Source: Pseudooceanicola nanhaiensis (GTDB taxonomy: Bacteria > Pseudomonadota > Alphaproteobacteria > Rhodobacterales > Rhodobacteraceae). From it: 64,000 nucleotides of DNA. The DNA lies in NCBI RefSeq assembly GCF_020171315.1, contig NZ_JAIUZP010000012.1:92588-156587 (forward strand), in the 5' to 3' direction. The translations under genes and the position numbers were made by a program. A model generated the notes under the pieces. It worked only from the letters and a program-made list of their open reading frames with translations, was not told the DNA's origin and did no database searches. Positions 55,720 through 64,000 of this stretch are shown here, in pieces. Positions within the stretch are counted from its first letter, which is position 1. Every line of letters begins with the position of its first letter.

Positions 55720-56235
55720 ATGCTGACGGACCTGATGATCGAAGAGGCGGCCTGGGAGGCCGTCGACCTTGAGGAGATCGCCGAGCGTGCGGCCCTCGCC
55801 GCGCTCGCGCATCACGAACTTGCCCCGGCGGATTGGGAAATTGCCGTTCTGGCCTGCAACGATGCCCGCATCGCCGAGCTGAACGCCGAGTTCCGCGAGA
55901 AGCCCACCCCCACCAACGTGCTGTCCTGGCCGGCCGAGGATCTGGCCCCGGACGAGGCGGGCGAGGCGCCCTATGCCCCCACGCCCGATCCGATGGAGCC
56001 CGGTGCGACGCCGCTGGGGGATATCGCCATCGCCTGGGAGACCTGCCTGCGCGAAGCAGAGGCGGGCGGCATTCCGCTGACGGATCATCTGACGCATTTG
56101 ATCCTTCACGCAACGCTCCATCTTTTGGGCTACGATCACATTCGTGACGAAGATGCCACTTTGATGGAAACTATCGAGACCGGGATACTTGGCAAGATGG
56201 GTATCCCTGACCCATATTCGAGAGACGCCGGGTAA
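55720..56235 (+). CDS. ybeY: Endoribonuclease YbeY
   Basis: A 171-residue zinc-dependent RNase involved in 16S rRNA 3' maturation and 70S quality control. The metal motif H-x3-H-x5-H is HATLHLLGYDH near residues 130-140. The FREKPTPTNVLSWPAED block is typical. It follows ybeZ after a 73-base gap that contains a dispersed repeat arm, and precedes corC by 26 bases. Full length. Confidence 0.95.
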   Translation: MLTDLMIEEAAWEAVDLEEIAERAALAALAHHELAPADWEIAVLACNDARIAELNAEFREKPTPTNVLSWPAEDLAPDEAGEAPYAPTPDPMEPGATPLGDIAIAWETCLREAEAGGIPLTDHLTHLILHATLHLLGYDHIRDEDATLMETIETGILGKMGIPDPYSRDAG

Positions 56236-56261
56236 TTCCCCGGACAGCATGGAAAGGTAAG

Positions 56262-57182
56262 ATGGGCGAGACCACCGACGGGTCTTCTAGCGCAGCGCAA
56301 AGCGCGCTGCCTCAGAGCCAGAAAGAGACCGACGCAGGCGCAAGGCCTGCCACGGCACCGCAACAGGGCTGGCTTGGCCGGCTTTTTGGGGGCCAACGGT
56401 CCCACACAGATCCGCGCAGCTTGCCGCAGCCGGGTCCAGTCACCTCGCCTCGTCCTGCCCATGGGATGATCAACCTGCGCCGTATGCGGGTCGAGGATGT
56501 CGCAATTCCCAAGGCCGAAATCGTGGCTGTCCCCGTGACCATCACGCGGGATGAACTGGTGCATGTGTTCCGCGAAAGCGGCATGACGCGCCTGCCGGTC
56601 TACCAGGGAACGTTGGATACGCCGATCGGGCTGATCCACCTCAAGGACTTCGCGCTTGAACACGGGTTCAACGGCAAGGCCTCGCGGTTCTCCGTGAAGC
56701 GGATGCTGCGCCCGCTGCTCTTCGTGCCGCCCTCCATGCCGATCGGCGTGCTGCTGCAGAAGATGCAGACAGAGCGTCGGCACATGGCGCTGGTGATCGA
56801 CGAGTATGGCGGGGTCGACGGGCTCGTGACGATCGAGGACCTGATCGAACAGGTCATCGGCGAGATCGAGGACGAACACGACGTGGACGAGGTTGCGCCG
56901 TTCCAGAAGGAAGCCTCCGGCTCCTACCTGGCGCTCGCCAAGACCCCGCTCGAGGATTTCGAGGCGGCCACCGGCATCTCGATGACCGAGGACGACGGCA
57001 TCGACGAGGAGGAGATCGACACGCTTGGCGGTCTGGTCTTCATGCTCTCGGGCCGGGTGCCTGCCCGTGGCGAGGTCGTGCCCCATCCCGCGGGCCACGA
57101 GTTCGAGGTGGTCGATGCCGATCCGCGCCGCATCAAGCGGCTGCGGGTCCGGCTGAAGGCGCCTGAAGCCGCCGAGGCCTGA
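56262..57182 (+). CDS. corC: CorC/HlyC family CBS-domain protein
   Basis: A 306-residue soluble protein. A low-complexity Ser/Gln/Pro-rich N-terminus (about 1-70) precedes two CBS domains (about 75-205, RRMRVEDVAIPKAEIVAVP ... VDGLVTIEDLIEQVIGEI) and a C-terminal CorC_HlyC domain (about 225-300, LGGLVFMLSGRVPARGEVV). Members sense adenosine ligands and are linked to Mg2+/Co2+ homeostasis. The position between ybeY and lnt is widely conserved. Confidence 0.93.
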   Translation: MGETTDGSSSAAQSALPQSQKETDAGARPATAPQQGWLGRLFGGQRSHTDPRSLPQPGPVTSPRPAHGMINLRRMRVEDVAIPKAEIVAVPVTITRDELVHVFRESGMTRLPVYQGTLDTPIGLIHLKDFALEHGFNGKASRFSVKRMLRPLLFVPPSMPIGVLLQKMQTERRHMALVIDEYGGVDGLVTIEDLIEQVIGEIEDEHDVDEVAPFQKEASGSYLALAKTPLEDFEAATGISMTEDDGIDEEEIDTLGGLVFMLSGRVPARGEVVPHPAGHEFEVVDADPRRIKRLRVRLKAPEAAEA

Positions 57183-57337
57183 CCTGCCTGCCAGGTCGGC
57201 ACCGCGTCCGATCACGCACAGGTTAACCCAAAACGACCGCGCCCCCGCATAGCCGGGGGCGCATTCCGTTTCGCGGCCTGCTAAAGGTCGGGCAAGGCGC
57301 CTGACGGACGGGCGCAACTGGGCCGGATCAGGGGATC

Positions 57338-58960
57338 ATGCAGACACTCGTTCACTGGATCGCTGGGTGCAGCCGCCGCGCCCGCGCCGGTCTGTCCGCC
57401 GGGGCGGGGCTCGTGCTGGCGCTCGGGCAGGCGCCGGTCGATCTCTGGCCCGTGGCGCCGCTGGGGGCCGCCGGGCTCTTCCTGATGATCGCCGCCGCCC
57501 CCAGCCGCCGCGGGGCCTTCTTTGCCGGCTGGTCCGGGGGCGGGGCCTATTTCGCCCTGTCCCTCAGCTGGATCGTCGAACCCTTCATGGTCGACGTGGC
57601 GCGGCACGGCTGGATGGCGCCCTTCGCTCTGGTCTTCATGGCCTTCGGTCTGGCGCTCTTCTGGGGCGCCGCTGCCCTTCTCGCACGGGAGGCGCTGCTG
57701 TGGCGCCGGACCGCACCGGAGCGGACGGAAGACGGGCGTGCCTACGCGGGTGTCGATCTCCTCTCCGCTCTCGCCGTCACCGGCGCGCTTGGCGGGGCGG
57801 AACTGCTGCGGGCCTATGTCTTCACCGGGTTTCCCTGGGCCACCATCGGGCACGGGCTGATCGGCAGCCCGCTGCTGCCGCTGGCGCGGATCGCCGGGGC
57901 AGGGGGGCTGACCTTCGTGCTGCTGGCCCTGGGTGCGGGTCTCGTCCTTGCGCTCTATCGCCCCTGGCCCCGGCTGGCGCTCTGGGGCGGGGCACTTGCC
58001 GCGCTCTTCGGCACGGCGACGGCGATCCGGCCGCACCTCCCGATCCCGGAAGATGCGCCGATTGTGCGCCTCGTGCAGCCCAATGCCTCGCAGCGCGACA
58101 AGTGGCGCGACGAGATGGTCGCTGTCTTCTTCGACCGGATGGTGGATTTCACCGCCGCCCCGCCCCGCCCGCCCGCGACGCGCCGTCCCGACGTGGTGGT
58201 CTGGCCGGAAACCGCGCTGGCCTGGCCGCTGGAAGTGGCAGAGGTGCTGACCACCACGATCATGCGCAACGCGGGTGGCTCTGCCGTGGTCGTGGGCGCG
58301 AACCGACGCGAAAATGGGCGTTGGTACAATGCCTTGGCCCTCTTGGGACGCGACGGAACCCCTCAGGCGATCTACGATAAATCCCACCTTGTGCCCTTCG
58401 GGGAGTACATTCCCTTCGGTGACCTGCTGGGCTCGCTCGGCATCCAGGGCATGGCCACCCGCGATGGCTACGGGTTTTCCTCCGGCCCGGGTCCGGCACT
58501 TGTGGACCTGCCGGGCATCGGCCCCGCGCTGCCGCTGATCTGCTACGAGGCGGTCTTCCCGCAGGACATCCTCGATGCCCCCGCGCGGCCCCGGATGCTG
58601 CTCCAGATCACGAATGACGCCTGGTTTGGGAATATTTCCGGGCCTTATCAGCATCTTGCGCAGGCCCGACTGCGGGCGGCGGAACAGGCCTTGCCGCTGG
58701 CGCGGGTCGCAAACACCGGGGTCTCCGCGATGATCGACGCCAGCGGCGCGGTCACCGGATCGCTGCCGCTGAACGAGGCAGGCTGGCGCGACATGCCGCT
58801 GCCCTCCGCCGGTGCGCCCACGCTCTACAGCCGCACCGGGGACTGGCCGATCGCGGCGCTGTTCCTGATCTGCCTTTTGATCGCCCCGGCCCTGCAGGGC
58901 CGCCGAACTGTGCTGTATTCGTCGGAGAAGGACGTTGACGCCCCGGAAAAGGGGGCATAG
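57338..58960 (+). CDS. lnt: Apolipoprotein N-acyltransferase Lnt
   Basis: A 540-residue inner-membrane enzyme that adds the third acyl chain to lipoproteins. It has about eight membrane helices (six before the catalytic domain) and a periplasmic nitrilase-fold domain (about 230-490). Triad candidates are the Glu in VVWPETALAWPL, the Lys in YDKSHLVPFGEY and the Cys in LICYEAVFP. DAWFGN and QHLAQARLRAAE follow, as in the family. It feeds the LolCD pathway at 9-11 kb. It precedes the metK riboswitch. Confidence 0.95.
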   Translation: MQTLVHWIAGCSRRARAGLSAGAGLVLALGQAPVDLWPVAPLGAAGLFLMIAAAPSRRGAFFAGWSGGGAYFALSLSWIVEPFMVDVARHGWMAPFALVFMAFGLALFWGAAALLAREALLWRRTAPERTEDGRAYAGVDLLSALAVTGALGGAELLRAYVFTGFPWATIGHGLIGSPLLPLARIAGAGGLTFVLLALGAGLVLALYRPWPRLALWGGALAALFGTATAIRPHLPIPEDAPIVRLVQPNASQRDKWRDEMVAVFFDRMVDFTAAPPRPPATRRPDVVVWPETALAWPLEVAEVLTTTIMRNAGGSAVVVGANRRENGRWYNALALLGRDGTPQAIYDKSHLVPFGEYIPFGDLLGSLGIQGMATRDGYGFSSGPGPALVDLPGIGPALPLICYEAVFPQDILDAPARPRMLLQITNDAWFGNISGPYQHLAQARLRAAEQALPLARVANTGVSAMIDASGAVTGSLPLNEAGWRDMPLPSAGAPTLYSRTGDWPIAALFLICLLIAPALQGRRTVLYSSEKDVDAPEKGA

Positions 58961-58978
58961 GCAAGAGGAATTGCCGCC

Positions 58979-59022
58979 CCAACGGCTTCCTGACGGGGTG
59001 GGTCAACACTAATGGAGCACCA
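58979..59022 (+). promoter_or_regulatory. SAM/SAH riboswitch upstream of metK
   Basis: The leader AACGGCTTCCTGACGGGGTG (58981-59000) continues through GGTCAACACT to AATGGAGCACC just before the metK ATG. TGAC (58991-58994) pairs with GTCA (59002-59005), and CTTCC (58986-58990) can pair with the Shine-Dalgarno GGAG (59014-59017) as a pseudoknot. This matches the small SAM/SAH riboswitch known before metK in Rhodobacteraceae: ligand binding hides the ribosome binding site. Confidence 0.85.
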
Positions 59023-59027
59023 TAATC

Positions 59028-60209
59028 ATGACACGTCGGAACTACATCTTCACCTCTGAATCCGTTTCAGAGGGCCACCCGGACAAGGTATGCGACCGGA
59101 TCTCCGATGCTGTCCTGGACGCGCTTCTGGCCGAAGAGCCGGAAGCCCGGGTGGCCTGTGAAACCTTCGCCACGACCAACCGGGTCGTGATCGGCGGTGA
59201 AATCGGCCTCAGCGATCAGGACAAGCTGCACCAGTACATGGAGGCCGTGGACGGCATCGCGCGCGAGTGCATCAAGGACATCGGCTACGAGCAGGACAAG
59301 TTCCACCACGAGACGGTGGAAATCACCAACCTGCTGCACGAGCAGTCCGCGCATATCGCGCAGGGTGTGAATGCCTCGAACGAGAAGGACGAGGGCGCCG
59401 GCGACCAGGGCATCATGTTCGGCTTTGCCACGAACGAGACCGAGGCGCTGATGCCCGCCCCGATCCAGTACGCCCACAAGATCCTGCGCCGCCTGGCCGA
59501 GGTTCGCAAGGACGGCACCGAGCCGACGCTGCGCCCCGATGCCAAGAGCCAGGTCTCGCTGCGCTATGAAAACGGCGTGCCGGTGGAGATCACCCAGCTG
59601 GTGCTGTCGACCCAGCACGCGGATGAGAGCCAGACCAGCGCCGACATCCGCGCCATCGTGGAGCCCTACATCCGCGAGGTCGTGCCCGAGGACTGGCTGA
59701 CCAAGAACACCGAGTGGTGGATCAACCCGACCGGCAAGTTCGTCATCGGTGGCCCTGACGGGGACGCGGGCCTGACGGGCCGCAAGATCATCGTGGACAC
59801 CTATGGCGGGGCCGCGCCCCACGGCGGCGGTGCCTTCTCGGGCAAGGATCCGACCAAGGTCGACCGCTCTGCCGCCTATGCTGCGCGCTACCTCGCCAAG
59901 AACGTGGTCGCCGCCGGCATGGCCGACAAGTGCACGATCCAGCTCTCCTACGCGATCGGCATCTCCAAGCCGCTCTCGATCTACGCCGACACCTATGGCA
60001 CCGGCAACGTGGACGAGGCCGAGATCGAGAAGGCCGTGGCCCGCTGCATGGACCTGACCCCGCGCGGCATCCGCGAGCATCTGGCCCTCAACAAGCCGAT
60101 CTACCAGCGGACTGCAGCCTACGGCCACTTCGGCCGTCTGCCCGACGAGGATGGCGGCTTCTCCTGGGAGAAGACCGATCTCGTCGAGGCGCTGAAGAAG
60201 GCAATCTGA
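59028..60209 (+). CDS. metK: S-adenosylmethionine synthetase
   Basis: A 393-residue enzyme that makes SAM from methionine and ATP. Signatures: [18 protein letters not shown] near residue 14, the hexapeptide loop [10 protein letters not shown] near 125, and the P-loop-like [19 protein letters not shown] near 267. The homologous ATG follows a compact riboswitch that overlaps its ribosome binding site. A strong terminator follows. It supplies SAM to TrmB, MiaB and the MT-A70 methylase. Confidence 0.97.
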   Translation: MTRRNYIFTSESVSEGHPDKVCDRISDAVLDALLAEEPEARVACETFATTNRVVIGGEIGLSDQDKLHQYMEAVDGIARECIKDIGYEQDKFHHETVEITNLLHEQSAHIAQGVNASNEKDEGAGDQGIMFGFATNETEALMPAPIQYAHKILRRLAEVRKDGTEPTLRPDAKSQVSLRYENGVPVEITQLVLSTQHADESQTSADIRAIVEPYIREVVPEDWLTKNTEWWINPTGKFVIGGPDGDAGLTGRKIIVDTYGGAAPHGGGAFSGKDPTKVDRSAAYAARYLAKNVVAAGMADKCTIQLSYAIGISKPLSIYADTYGTGNVDEAEIEKAVARCMDLTPRGIREHLALNKPIYQRTAAYGHFGRLPDEDGGFSWEKTDLVEALKKAI

Positions 60210-60234
60210 GCCGCAAGGCCCCCGAGACACATCG

Positions 60235-60261
60235 AAAGGCCCCGCTTCGGCGGGGCCTTTT
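60235..60261 (+). terminator. Rho-independent terminator of metK
   Basis: AAAGGCCCCGC, TTCG tetraloop, GCGGGGCCTTTT: a perfect stem starting 26 bases after the metK stop with a clean T-run. Confidence 0.95.
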
Positions 60262-60457
60262 CGCATCCTTCCCAGTGGCCGCCCTTCATCTTTCCCGAAA
60301 TACTCCGGGGGAATTGCCCCGCCCGCGGGGCAAGGGGGCAGAGCCCCGCGCTGTCGCAGACAGCGCCTTCGGGCGTTTCGAAACGTCCGCTCCGGAAAAT
60401 GCGCGCGTTCCGGGGGCAGCCCCTGACACCCGTCCCTCTGCTCGCCGACCCGCGCCC

Positions 60458-60500
60458 AAGAATTTTCGAAAATTCTTGGGAAAATTCTTCGAAGAATTTT
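60458..60500. repeat. AT-rich double palindrome element, copy 2
   Basis: AAGAATTTTCGAAAATTCTT (60458-60477), GGG, AAAATTCTTCGAAGAATTTT (60481-60500). Both 20-base palindromes are perfect and identical to those at 11028-11070, and the whole element is inverted relative to that copy, including the flanking CCC. It lies upstream of trmB. Confidence 0.9.
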
Positions 60501-60566
60501 CCTGCCCGGCCCTCTGCCGGTGCTTCTCCATTGAAAACCGCGTCTCACACGGCTATCGGGCGGCCC

Positions 60567-61286
60567 ATGAGCGAAGACAGACACCCCACCGGCGCCCCCT
60601 GGCGCAACTTCTATGGCCGCTTCAAGGGCAAGGGCCTGCGCAAGTCGCAGGAGGCCTATCTTGACGAGGACCTCGCGCAGCTCTCCCCCGGCAAGGTCGG
60701 CTGGGAGGAGAACCCCGATCGGCTGCCGCTCGATCTGGAGGCGCTCTTCGGGGGCCGGGATGTCTGGCTCGAGGTCGGTTTCGGCGGGGGTGAACACCTC
60801 GTCCACCAGGCCAGCAGCAACCCGGATGTCGGCATCATCGGGGCCGAGCCCTATATCAACGGCGTGGCCATGCTGCTGGGGAAAATCCGCGAAGCGGGGG
60901 TGAGCAACCTTGCCGTCCACCCTGGCGATGCGCGCGATCTCTTCGACGTGCTGCCAGAGGCCTCGATCTCCCGTGCCTTCCTGCTCTACCCCGATCCCTG
61001 GCCCAAGAAACGCCATCATCGGCGGCGCTTCGTGACGGCGGAACACCTAGAGCCGCTGGCGCGGGTGCTGAAACCGGGCGCGATCTTCCGTGCCGCCACG
61101 GATATTCCCGACTATGTCCGCCAGACACTGCAGGAAGTGCCCAAGGCGGGCTTCGAGTGGTTGGCCGAGGGGCCTGCCGACTGGCGTGAGCCCTGGGCCG
61201 ATTGGATTTCGACCCGCTACGAGCAGAAGGCGCTGCGCGAGGATCGCTCGCCCCATTACCTGACCTTCCGCCGCCGCGAGAGCTAA
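60567..61286 (+). CDS. trmB: tRNA (guanine46-N7)-methyltransferase
   Basis: A 239-residue SAM-dependent enzyme that methylates G46 in the tRNA variable loop. The SAM motif I is WLEVGFGGGEHLVHQA near residue 68, followed by GAEPYINGVA, and the catalytic block is LLYPDPWPKKRHHRRRFV near 140. The C-terminal DWISTRYEQKALRE is typical. The open frame extends upstream to 60399 through the palindrome element, but homologues start at 60567 (MSEDRHPTGAPWRNFYGR). Confidence 0.95.
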   Translation: MSEDRHPTGAPWRNFYGRFKGKGLRKSQEAYLDEDLAQLSPGKVGWEENPDRLPLDLEALFGGRDVWLEVGFGGGEHLVHQASSNPDVGIIGAEPYINGVAMLLGKIREAGVSNLAVHPGDARDLFDVLPEASISRAFLLYPDPWPKKRHHRRRFVTAEHLEPLARVLKPGAIFRAATDIPDYVRQTLQEVPKAGFEWLAEGPADWREPWADWISTRYEQKALREDRSPHYLTFRRRES

Positions 61287-61411
61287 GGCTGCGGCCTCCG
61301 GGCTGGGCCGCAGACTGCGGGGCCCGTCACGCAGGAACCGTGGCCAGACCGGCCTCAGGCCGCCGCGCTCAGATCAGTTAGTCTGCCGCTGCGGCCCCCC
61401 GGTTCCGCGAC

Positions 61412-62821
61412 TCAGACCGGCTCTGCCGTCAGCCAGACACCGCCCTCGGGCCGCAGGGTGATGATCATCACCGGCTCGGGCTCCCGCCCCGGCACGGCCC
61501 GGAAGCGATATCGCGCCAGCAGCGTGGCCAGGATGATCACTGCCTCCTGCAGCGCGAAGGAGGCCCCGATGCAGATCCGCGGCCCGTCGCCGAAGGGCAG
61601 GTAGGCATAGCGCGGGATGGCCTTGCGGTCTGCGAACCGTTCGGGCCGGAAGCTGTCGGGCGCCTCCCAGAGCAGGTGGTTCCGGTGCAGCGCGTAGATC
61701 GGCACCATCACCGTATCGCCACGCCGTACCGCGCGCCCGCAGAGCGTGTCGTCCTCCTGCGCCGTACGCGAGATGATCCCGGCGGCGGGGTAGAGCCGCA
61801 GCGTCTCCTCCACGATCTGCCGGGTGAGGGGCAGCTTCGCCACGTCTTCCGCCGTCGCCGCCCGGTCACCCAGAACGGCGCGGGCCTCTGCGCGGGCGGC
61901 CTCCTGCGCGTCTTCGTCGAAGGCGCAGAGGTAGAGCCCCCAGCTCAGCGTCAGGGCCGTCGTCTCATGGCCCGCGACGATGAAGGTCAGCAGGTTGTCG
62001 CGCAGCTCGTCCCGGTTCATCTGGCGTCCTGTTTCGCCGTCCTCGGCCTGCATCAACAGGTCCAGCAGGTCGGGCACCTCTGAACTTCCCTGCCGCTTGC
62101 GGCGGTCGATGGCCTCGTCGGCCACGCTCTTCATCTTGCGCAGGGCGGGCCCGCTCTTCAGCCGCCCGGGGCGCGGCACCCATTCCGGCATCCCCAGCAG
62201 ATCCGGCAGCGAGACGCGCCCTGCCGCGGCGATATAGGCGTCGATGGCGCGGTGCACACCGGCCCGTTCAAAGCCCTCGCCGCCCGAGAAGGTCACGTCC
62301 GAGATCACCTCGAACGTCGCGCGCACCATCTGGTCGTAGAGGTCCAGCGGCTTGCCGTGGGCGGCGGCGATCCGGCGGCTGGCGGCCTCGGCGGCGGCAG
62401 ACATGACAGGGGCCAGCGCCGCCACGTTGCGGTGCGAGAAGACCGGCGCGGCGGCCCGCCTCTGCCAGCGCCAGTGCGCGCCCTCGGCGATGAAGAGGCT
62501 CTCGCCGATGGCGGGGCGCAGCAGGATCTTCGTCACGTCCGACTTGGGATAGCTCTCGACCTTCTCCAGCAGCACGCGGCGGATCGCGTCCGGGTCCATC
62601 AGCATGTGCCAGCGGACCCCCATCTTGCCAGAGACGATCGGCTGGCGGGTGGCGATCTCGGGCAGGATGGTCAGCACGTTGCGCCGCGCGGCGGCGAGCG
62701 AACCGAAGAGCCCCAGCGGCTGCGTCACCAGCGGCGCGCGGACGGGCAGGGGGCCCGGCTGCTCGGGCGCGGGCGTGCGGGCGGCGGGGCCGCCGCGGGG
62801 CGGGAGGGCTGTATCGCTCAT
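61412..62821 (-). CDS. Cytochrome P450
   Basis: A 469-residue heme monooxygenase. The I-helix motif is FIVAGHETTALTLSW near residue 285, ExxR is in VEETLRLYPAAGI near 343, and the heme-binding loop is FGDGPRICIGASFA near 415 with the Cys ligand. The sequence is longer than typical soluble bacterial class I P450s and resembles the CYP4/CYP102-like fatty-acid type (RTAQEDDTLCGRAVRRGD). No redox partner is adjacent; the reductase at 49646 is a distant candidate. Substrate unknown. A 20-residue Pro/Ala N-terminus precedes the fold. Confidence 0.92.
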   Translation of the reverse strand: MSDTALPPRGGPAARTPAPEQPGPLPVRAPLVTQPLGLFGSLAAARRNVLTILPEIATRQPIVSGKMGVRWHMLMDPDAIRRVLLEKVESYPKSDVTKILLRPAIGESLFIAEGAHWRWQRRAAAPVFSHRNVAALAPVMSAAAEAASRRIAAAHGKPLDLYDQMVRATFEVISDVTFSGGEGFERAGVHRAIDAYIAAAGRVSLPDLLGMPEWVPRPGRLKSGPALRKMKSVADEAIDRRKRQGSSEVPDLLDLLMQAEDGETGRQMNRDELRDNLLTFIVAGHETTALTLSWGLYLCAFDEDAQEAARAEARAVLGDRAATAEDVAKLPLTRQIVEETLRLYPAAGIISRTAQEDDTLCGRAVRRGDTVMVPIYALHRNHLLWEAPDSFRPERFADRKAIPRYAYLPFGDGPRICIGASFALQEAVIILATLLARYRFRAVPGREPEPVMIITLRPEGGVWLTAEPV

Positions 62822-62967
62822 GAGCCGTATATAGGGCGTGCGTGCAACAGGCCAAAGCCGCCTGTGGCGCTCCACTTGCAGGGCCTTGCAAAAGGCCTAG
62901 GTCGGGCTGGAGATTGCATGAAACGCATGGCTGGGCTATCCGGATCATGCCCCAAAGGAGGACCCGG

Positions 62968-63723
62968 ATGTTCCGCAAACTGATCCCGCTGGCCCTGTGC
63001 ATGGCTGCGGCTGCCTGCACAAACCCCAACGACATGGACGGAACGACGCCGGACCTTGGCGATTTTCTTCTGGGACACAACATCGTCGTCGCCTCCAAGG
63101 CCCAGGAAGGCCCGATGTCGCGCACGGCCTCCGAGGAGGAGTGGAAGACGGCGATGACCGACGCCATGCAGGAGCGGTTCGGCCGCTACGATGGCGATCA
63201 CTACTACCACATCGGCACCAGCATCGAGGGCTACGTCCTCGCCCAGCCGGGCATTCCGCTGGTGCTTTCGCCCAAGTCGATCCTGCTGGTGAATGTCACC
63301 GTCTGGGATGACGAACTGGGCAAGAAGCTGAACGACAAGCCGCATACGATTTCGGTGATCGAGACCTTCGGCGGCCACTCGCTCATGGGCTCGGGCTACA
63401 CGATGGAGCCGGAAGAGCAGATGCGCGGTCTGGCCCGCAACGCGGCCAAGGAAATCGAGCGCTGGCTGCTGGAGAACCGGGAGTGGTTCGGCGACAGCGT
63501 GGCGCCCACCTCGCTGAAGGCGCCTGCGGCGGCTGCGGCCCCTGCAACGGCTGCGCCCGCTGCCACCACGGCGGCCACGACGGCAGCCACCACGGCGGCA
63601 ACGCCCGTCCCCGCGACGACGGCGCAGGCGGTGCCCGCGGCGCAGCCCGCGGCCACTCCGGGCGCCTCCGCGGTCTTTGCCCCGGTGGTCGAGCCCGAAG
63701 TCCTCGGTCCCAACCTTCCCTGA
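62968..63723 (+). CDS. Lipoprotein with Ala/Thr/Pro-rich C-terminal tail
   Basis: A 251-residue lipoprotein with lipobox AAAAC (Cys17) and an AAAGGAGGA ribosome binding site. A folded domain (about 30-175, DFLLGHNIVVASKAQEGPMSRTASEEEWKTAMTDAMQERF ... VNVTVWDDELGKKLNDKPHTISVIETFGG) precedes a 70-residue low-complexity tail of Ala, Thr and Pro. The tail probably crosses the peptidoglycan or extends from the surface. The family is not recognised. It is divergent from the P450 gene and lies before tuf. Confidence 0.8.
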   Translation: MFRKLIPLALCMAAAACTNPNDMDGTTPDLGDFLLGHNIVVASKAQEGPMSRTASEEEWKTAMTDAMQERFGRYDGDHYYHIGTSIEGYVLAQPGIPLVLSPKSILLVNVTVWDDELGKKLNDKPHTISVIETFGGHSLMGSGYTMEPEEQMRGLARNAAKEIERWLLENREWFGDSVAPTSLKAPAAAAAPATAAPAATTAATTAATTAATPVPATTAQAVPAAQPAATPGASAVFAPVVEPEVLGPNLP

Positions 63724-63875
63724 CGTGCATCAGGGCGCGAGTCCGGAGCGTCACACCCCCGGATTTGCACGCTCTCTCCGCTGGGACCGCTTGATTTTCC
63801 CCTTCGGACCCAATAAATGCCGCCCGGAGACGAAACGGGCCGGGCTGGCCCCACAAACCAGAGGCTCCTTGCATC

Positions 63876-64000
63876 ATGGCAAAGGCAAAGTTTGAACGCG
63901 GCAAGCCGCACTGCAACATCGGCACCATCGGTCACGTCGACCACGGCAAGACCACGCTGACCGCTGCGATCACCAAGTACTTCGGCGAATTCAAAGCCTA
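63876..64000 (+). CDS. tuf: Elongation factor Tu, partial
   Basis: The first 41 codons of EF-Tu: [20 protein letters not shown] followed by the P-loop GHVDHGKTT and then [14 protein letters not shown]. The GTP-binding P-loop is complete, and the rest lies beyond the window edge. The sequence is diagnostic. No tRNA gene is seen before it. Confidence 0.98.
   Translation, partial: MAKAKFERGKPHCNIGTIGHVDHGKTTLTAAITKYFGEFKA

Larger units (their letters stand above)
60210..60566. other. Intergenic region with terminator, repeat arm and double palindrome
   Basis: No gene is supported. Contents in order: the metK terminator (60235-60261), a dispersed repeat arm TTCATCTTTCCCGAAATACT at 60285-60304 with its GC-rich tail, a GC hairpin zone near 60316-60352, and the AT-rich double palindrome (60458-60500). 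The trmB promoter should lie after about 60500. Confidence 0.7.

Noticed and set aside
61287..61411. Possible tRNA or small RNA between trmB and the P450 gene
   Set aside because: The GC-rich segment shows no cloverleaf with a T-loop or conserved anticodon arm.

Overview
The window is GC-rich chromosomal DNA from an alphaproteobacterium of the order Rhodobacterales (Rhodobacteraceae, roseobacter-like). The evidence is the order and type of genes: irr next to fabA-fabB-fabI, the ybeZ-ybeY-corC-lnt-metK-trmB run, a SAM/SAH-type riboswitch directly before metK, lolCD, an LdtR-type MarR regulator and a SigF/NrsF bufferin locus. Most of it is ordinary core genome. No tRNA, rRNA, CRISPR array, transposase or phage gene was seen.

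Layout. 1-3.5 kb: partial MarC-type membrane protein, YebC/PmpR, aspS. 3.5-5.1 kb: a BglII/BstYI-like endonuclease facing an MT-A70 adenine methyltransferase, a probable type II restriction-modification pair. 5.2-8.8 kb: hemerythrin, small membrane peptide, GNAT, branched-chain aminotransferase, VOC protein. 9-11 kb: lolC/E-lolD. 11-16.6 kb: parE, a MATE exporter, and a DUF1007 + NicO metal exporter pair with a long Ala-His repeat. 16.8-19.8 kb: aatA plus a small partner gene, an XRE regulator overlapping sdhE, LdtR-like MarR. 19.9-24.6 kb: two DUF1194 (VWA-like) secreted proteins, glyoxalase I, a Slam-like outer-membrane protein and its probable surface lipoprotein. 24.7-28.3 kb: thyX, small secreted or membrane proteins, a cold-shock protein, an ArsC/Spx-like protein.

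28.2-32.2 kb is a complete copper-bufferin locus. A four-Cys precursor (BufA), the MNIO enzyme BufB, its partner BufC and a DoxX protein BufD are read one way. The ECF sigma factor SigF and its membrane anti-sigma NrsF are read the other way. The divergent region carries two matching ECF promoter boxes, GTAACG-N16-CGAA, one facing each operon.

32.2-46 kb: EamA transporter, thrS, MFS protein, two alpha/beta hydrolases (one lacking its nucleophile serine), a YbbP/YbbA exporter divergent from tesA, a second cold-shock protein, a Ser/Thr dehydratase-hydrolase-dehalogenase operon, and a Cys-rich protein of unknown role. 46-50.3 kb: irr, the unsaturated fatty acid genes fabA-fabB, fabI, and a flavodoxin-reductase-like protein. 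50.4-54.5 kb: a glycosyltransferase-like protein, miaB, and small envelope proteins that share a WVDP..GC.HW domain. 54.6-61.3 kb: ybeZ, ybeY, corC, lnt, riboswitch, metK, trmB. 61.4-64 kb: cytochrome P450, a lipoprotein with an Ala/Thr/Pro tail, and the 5' end of tuf.

Two kinds of dispersed intergenic element stand out. One is a pair of AT-rich double palindromes at 11.0 and 60.5 kb. The other is a family of degenerate repeats at gene ends (1.5, 37.8, 46.1, 49.4, 55.7 and 60.3 kb), two members of which form long inverted pairs.
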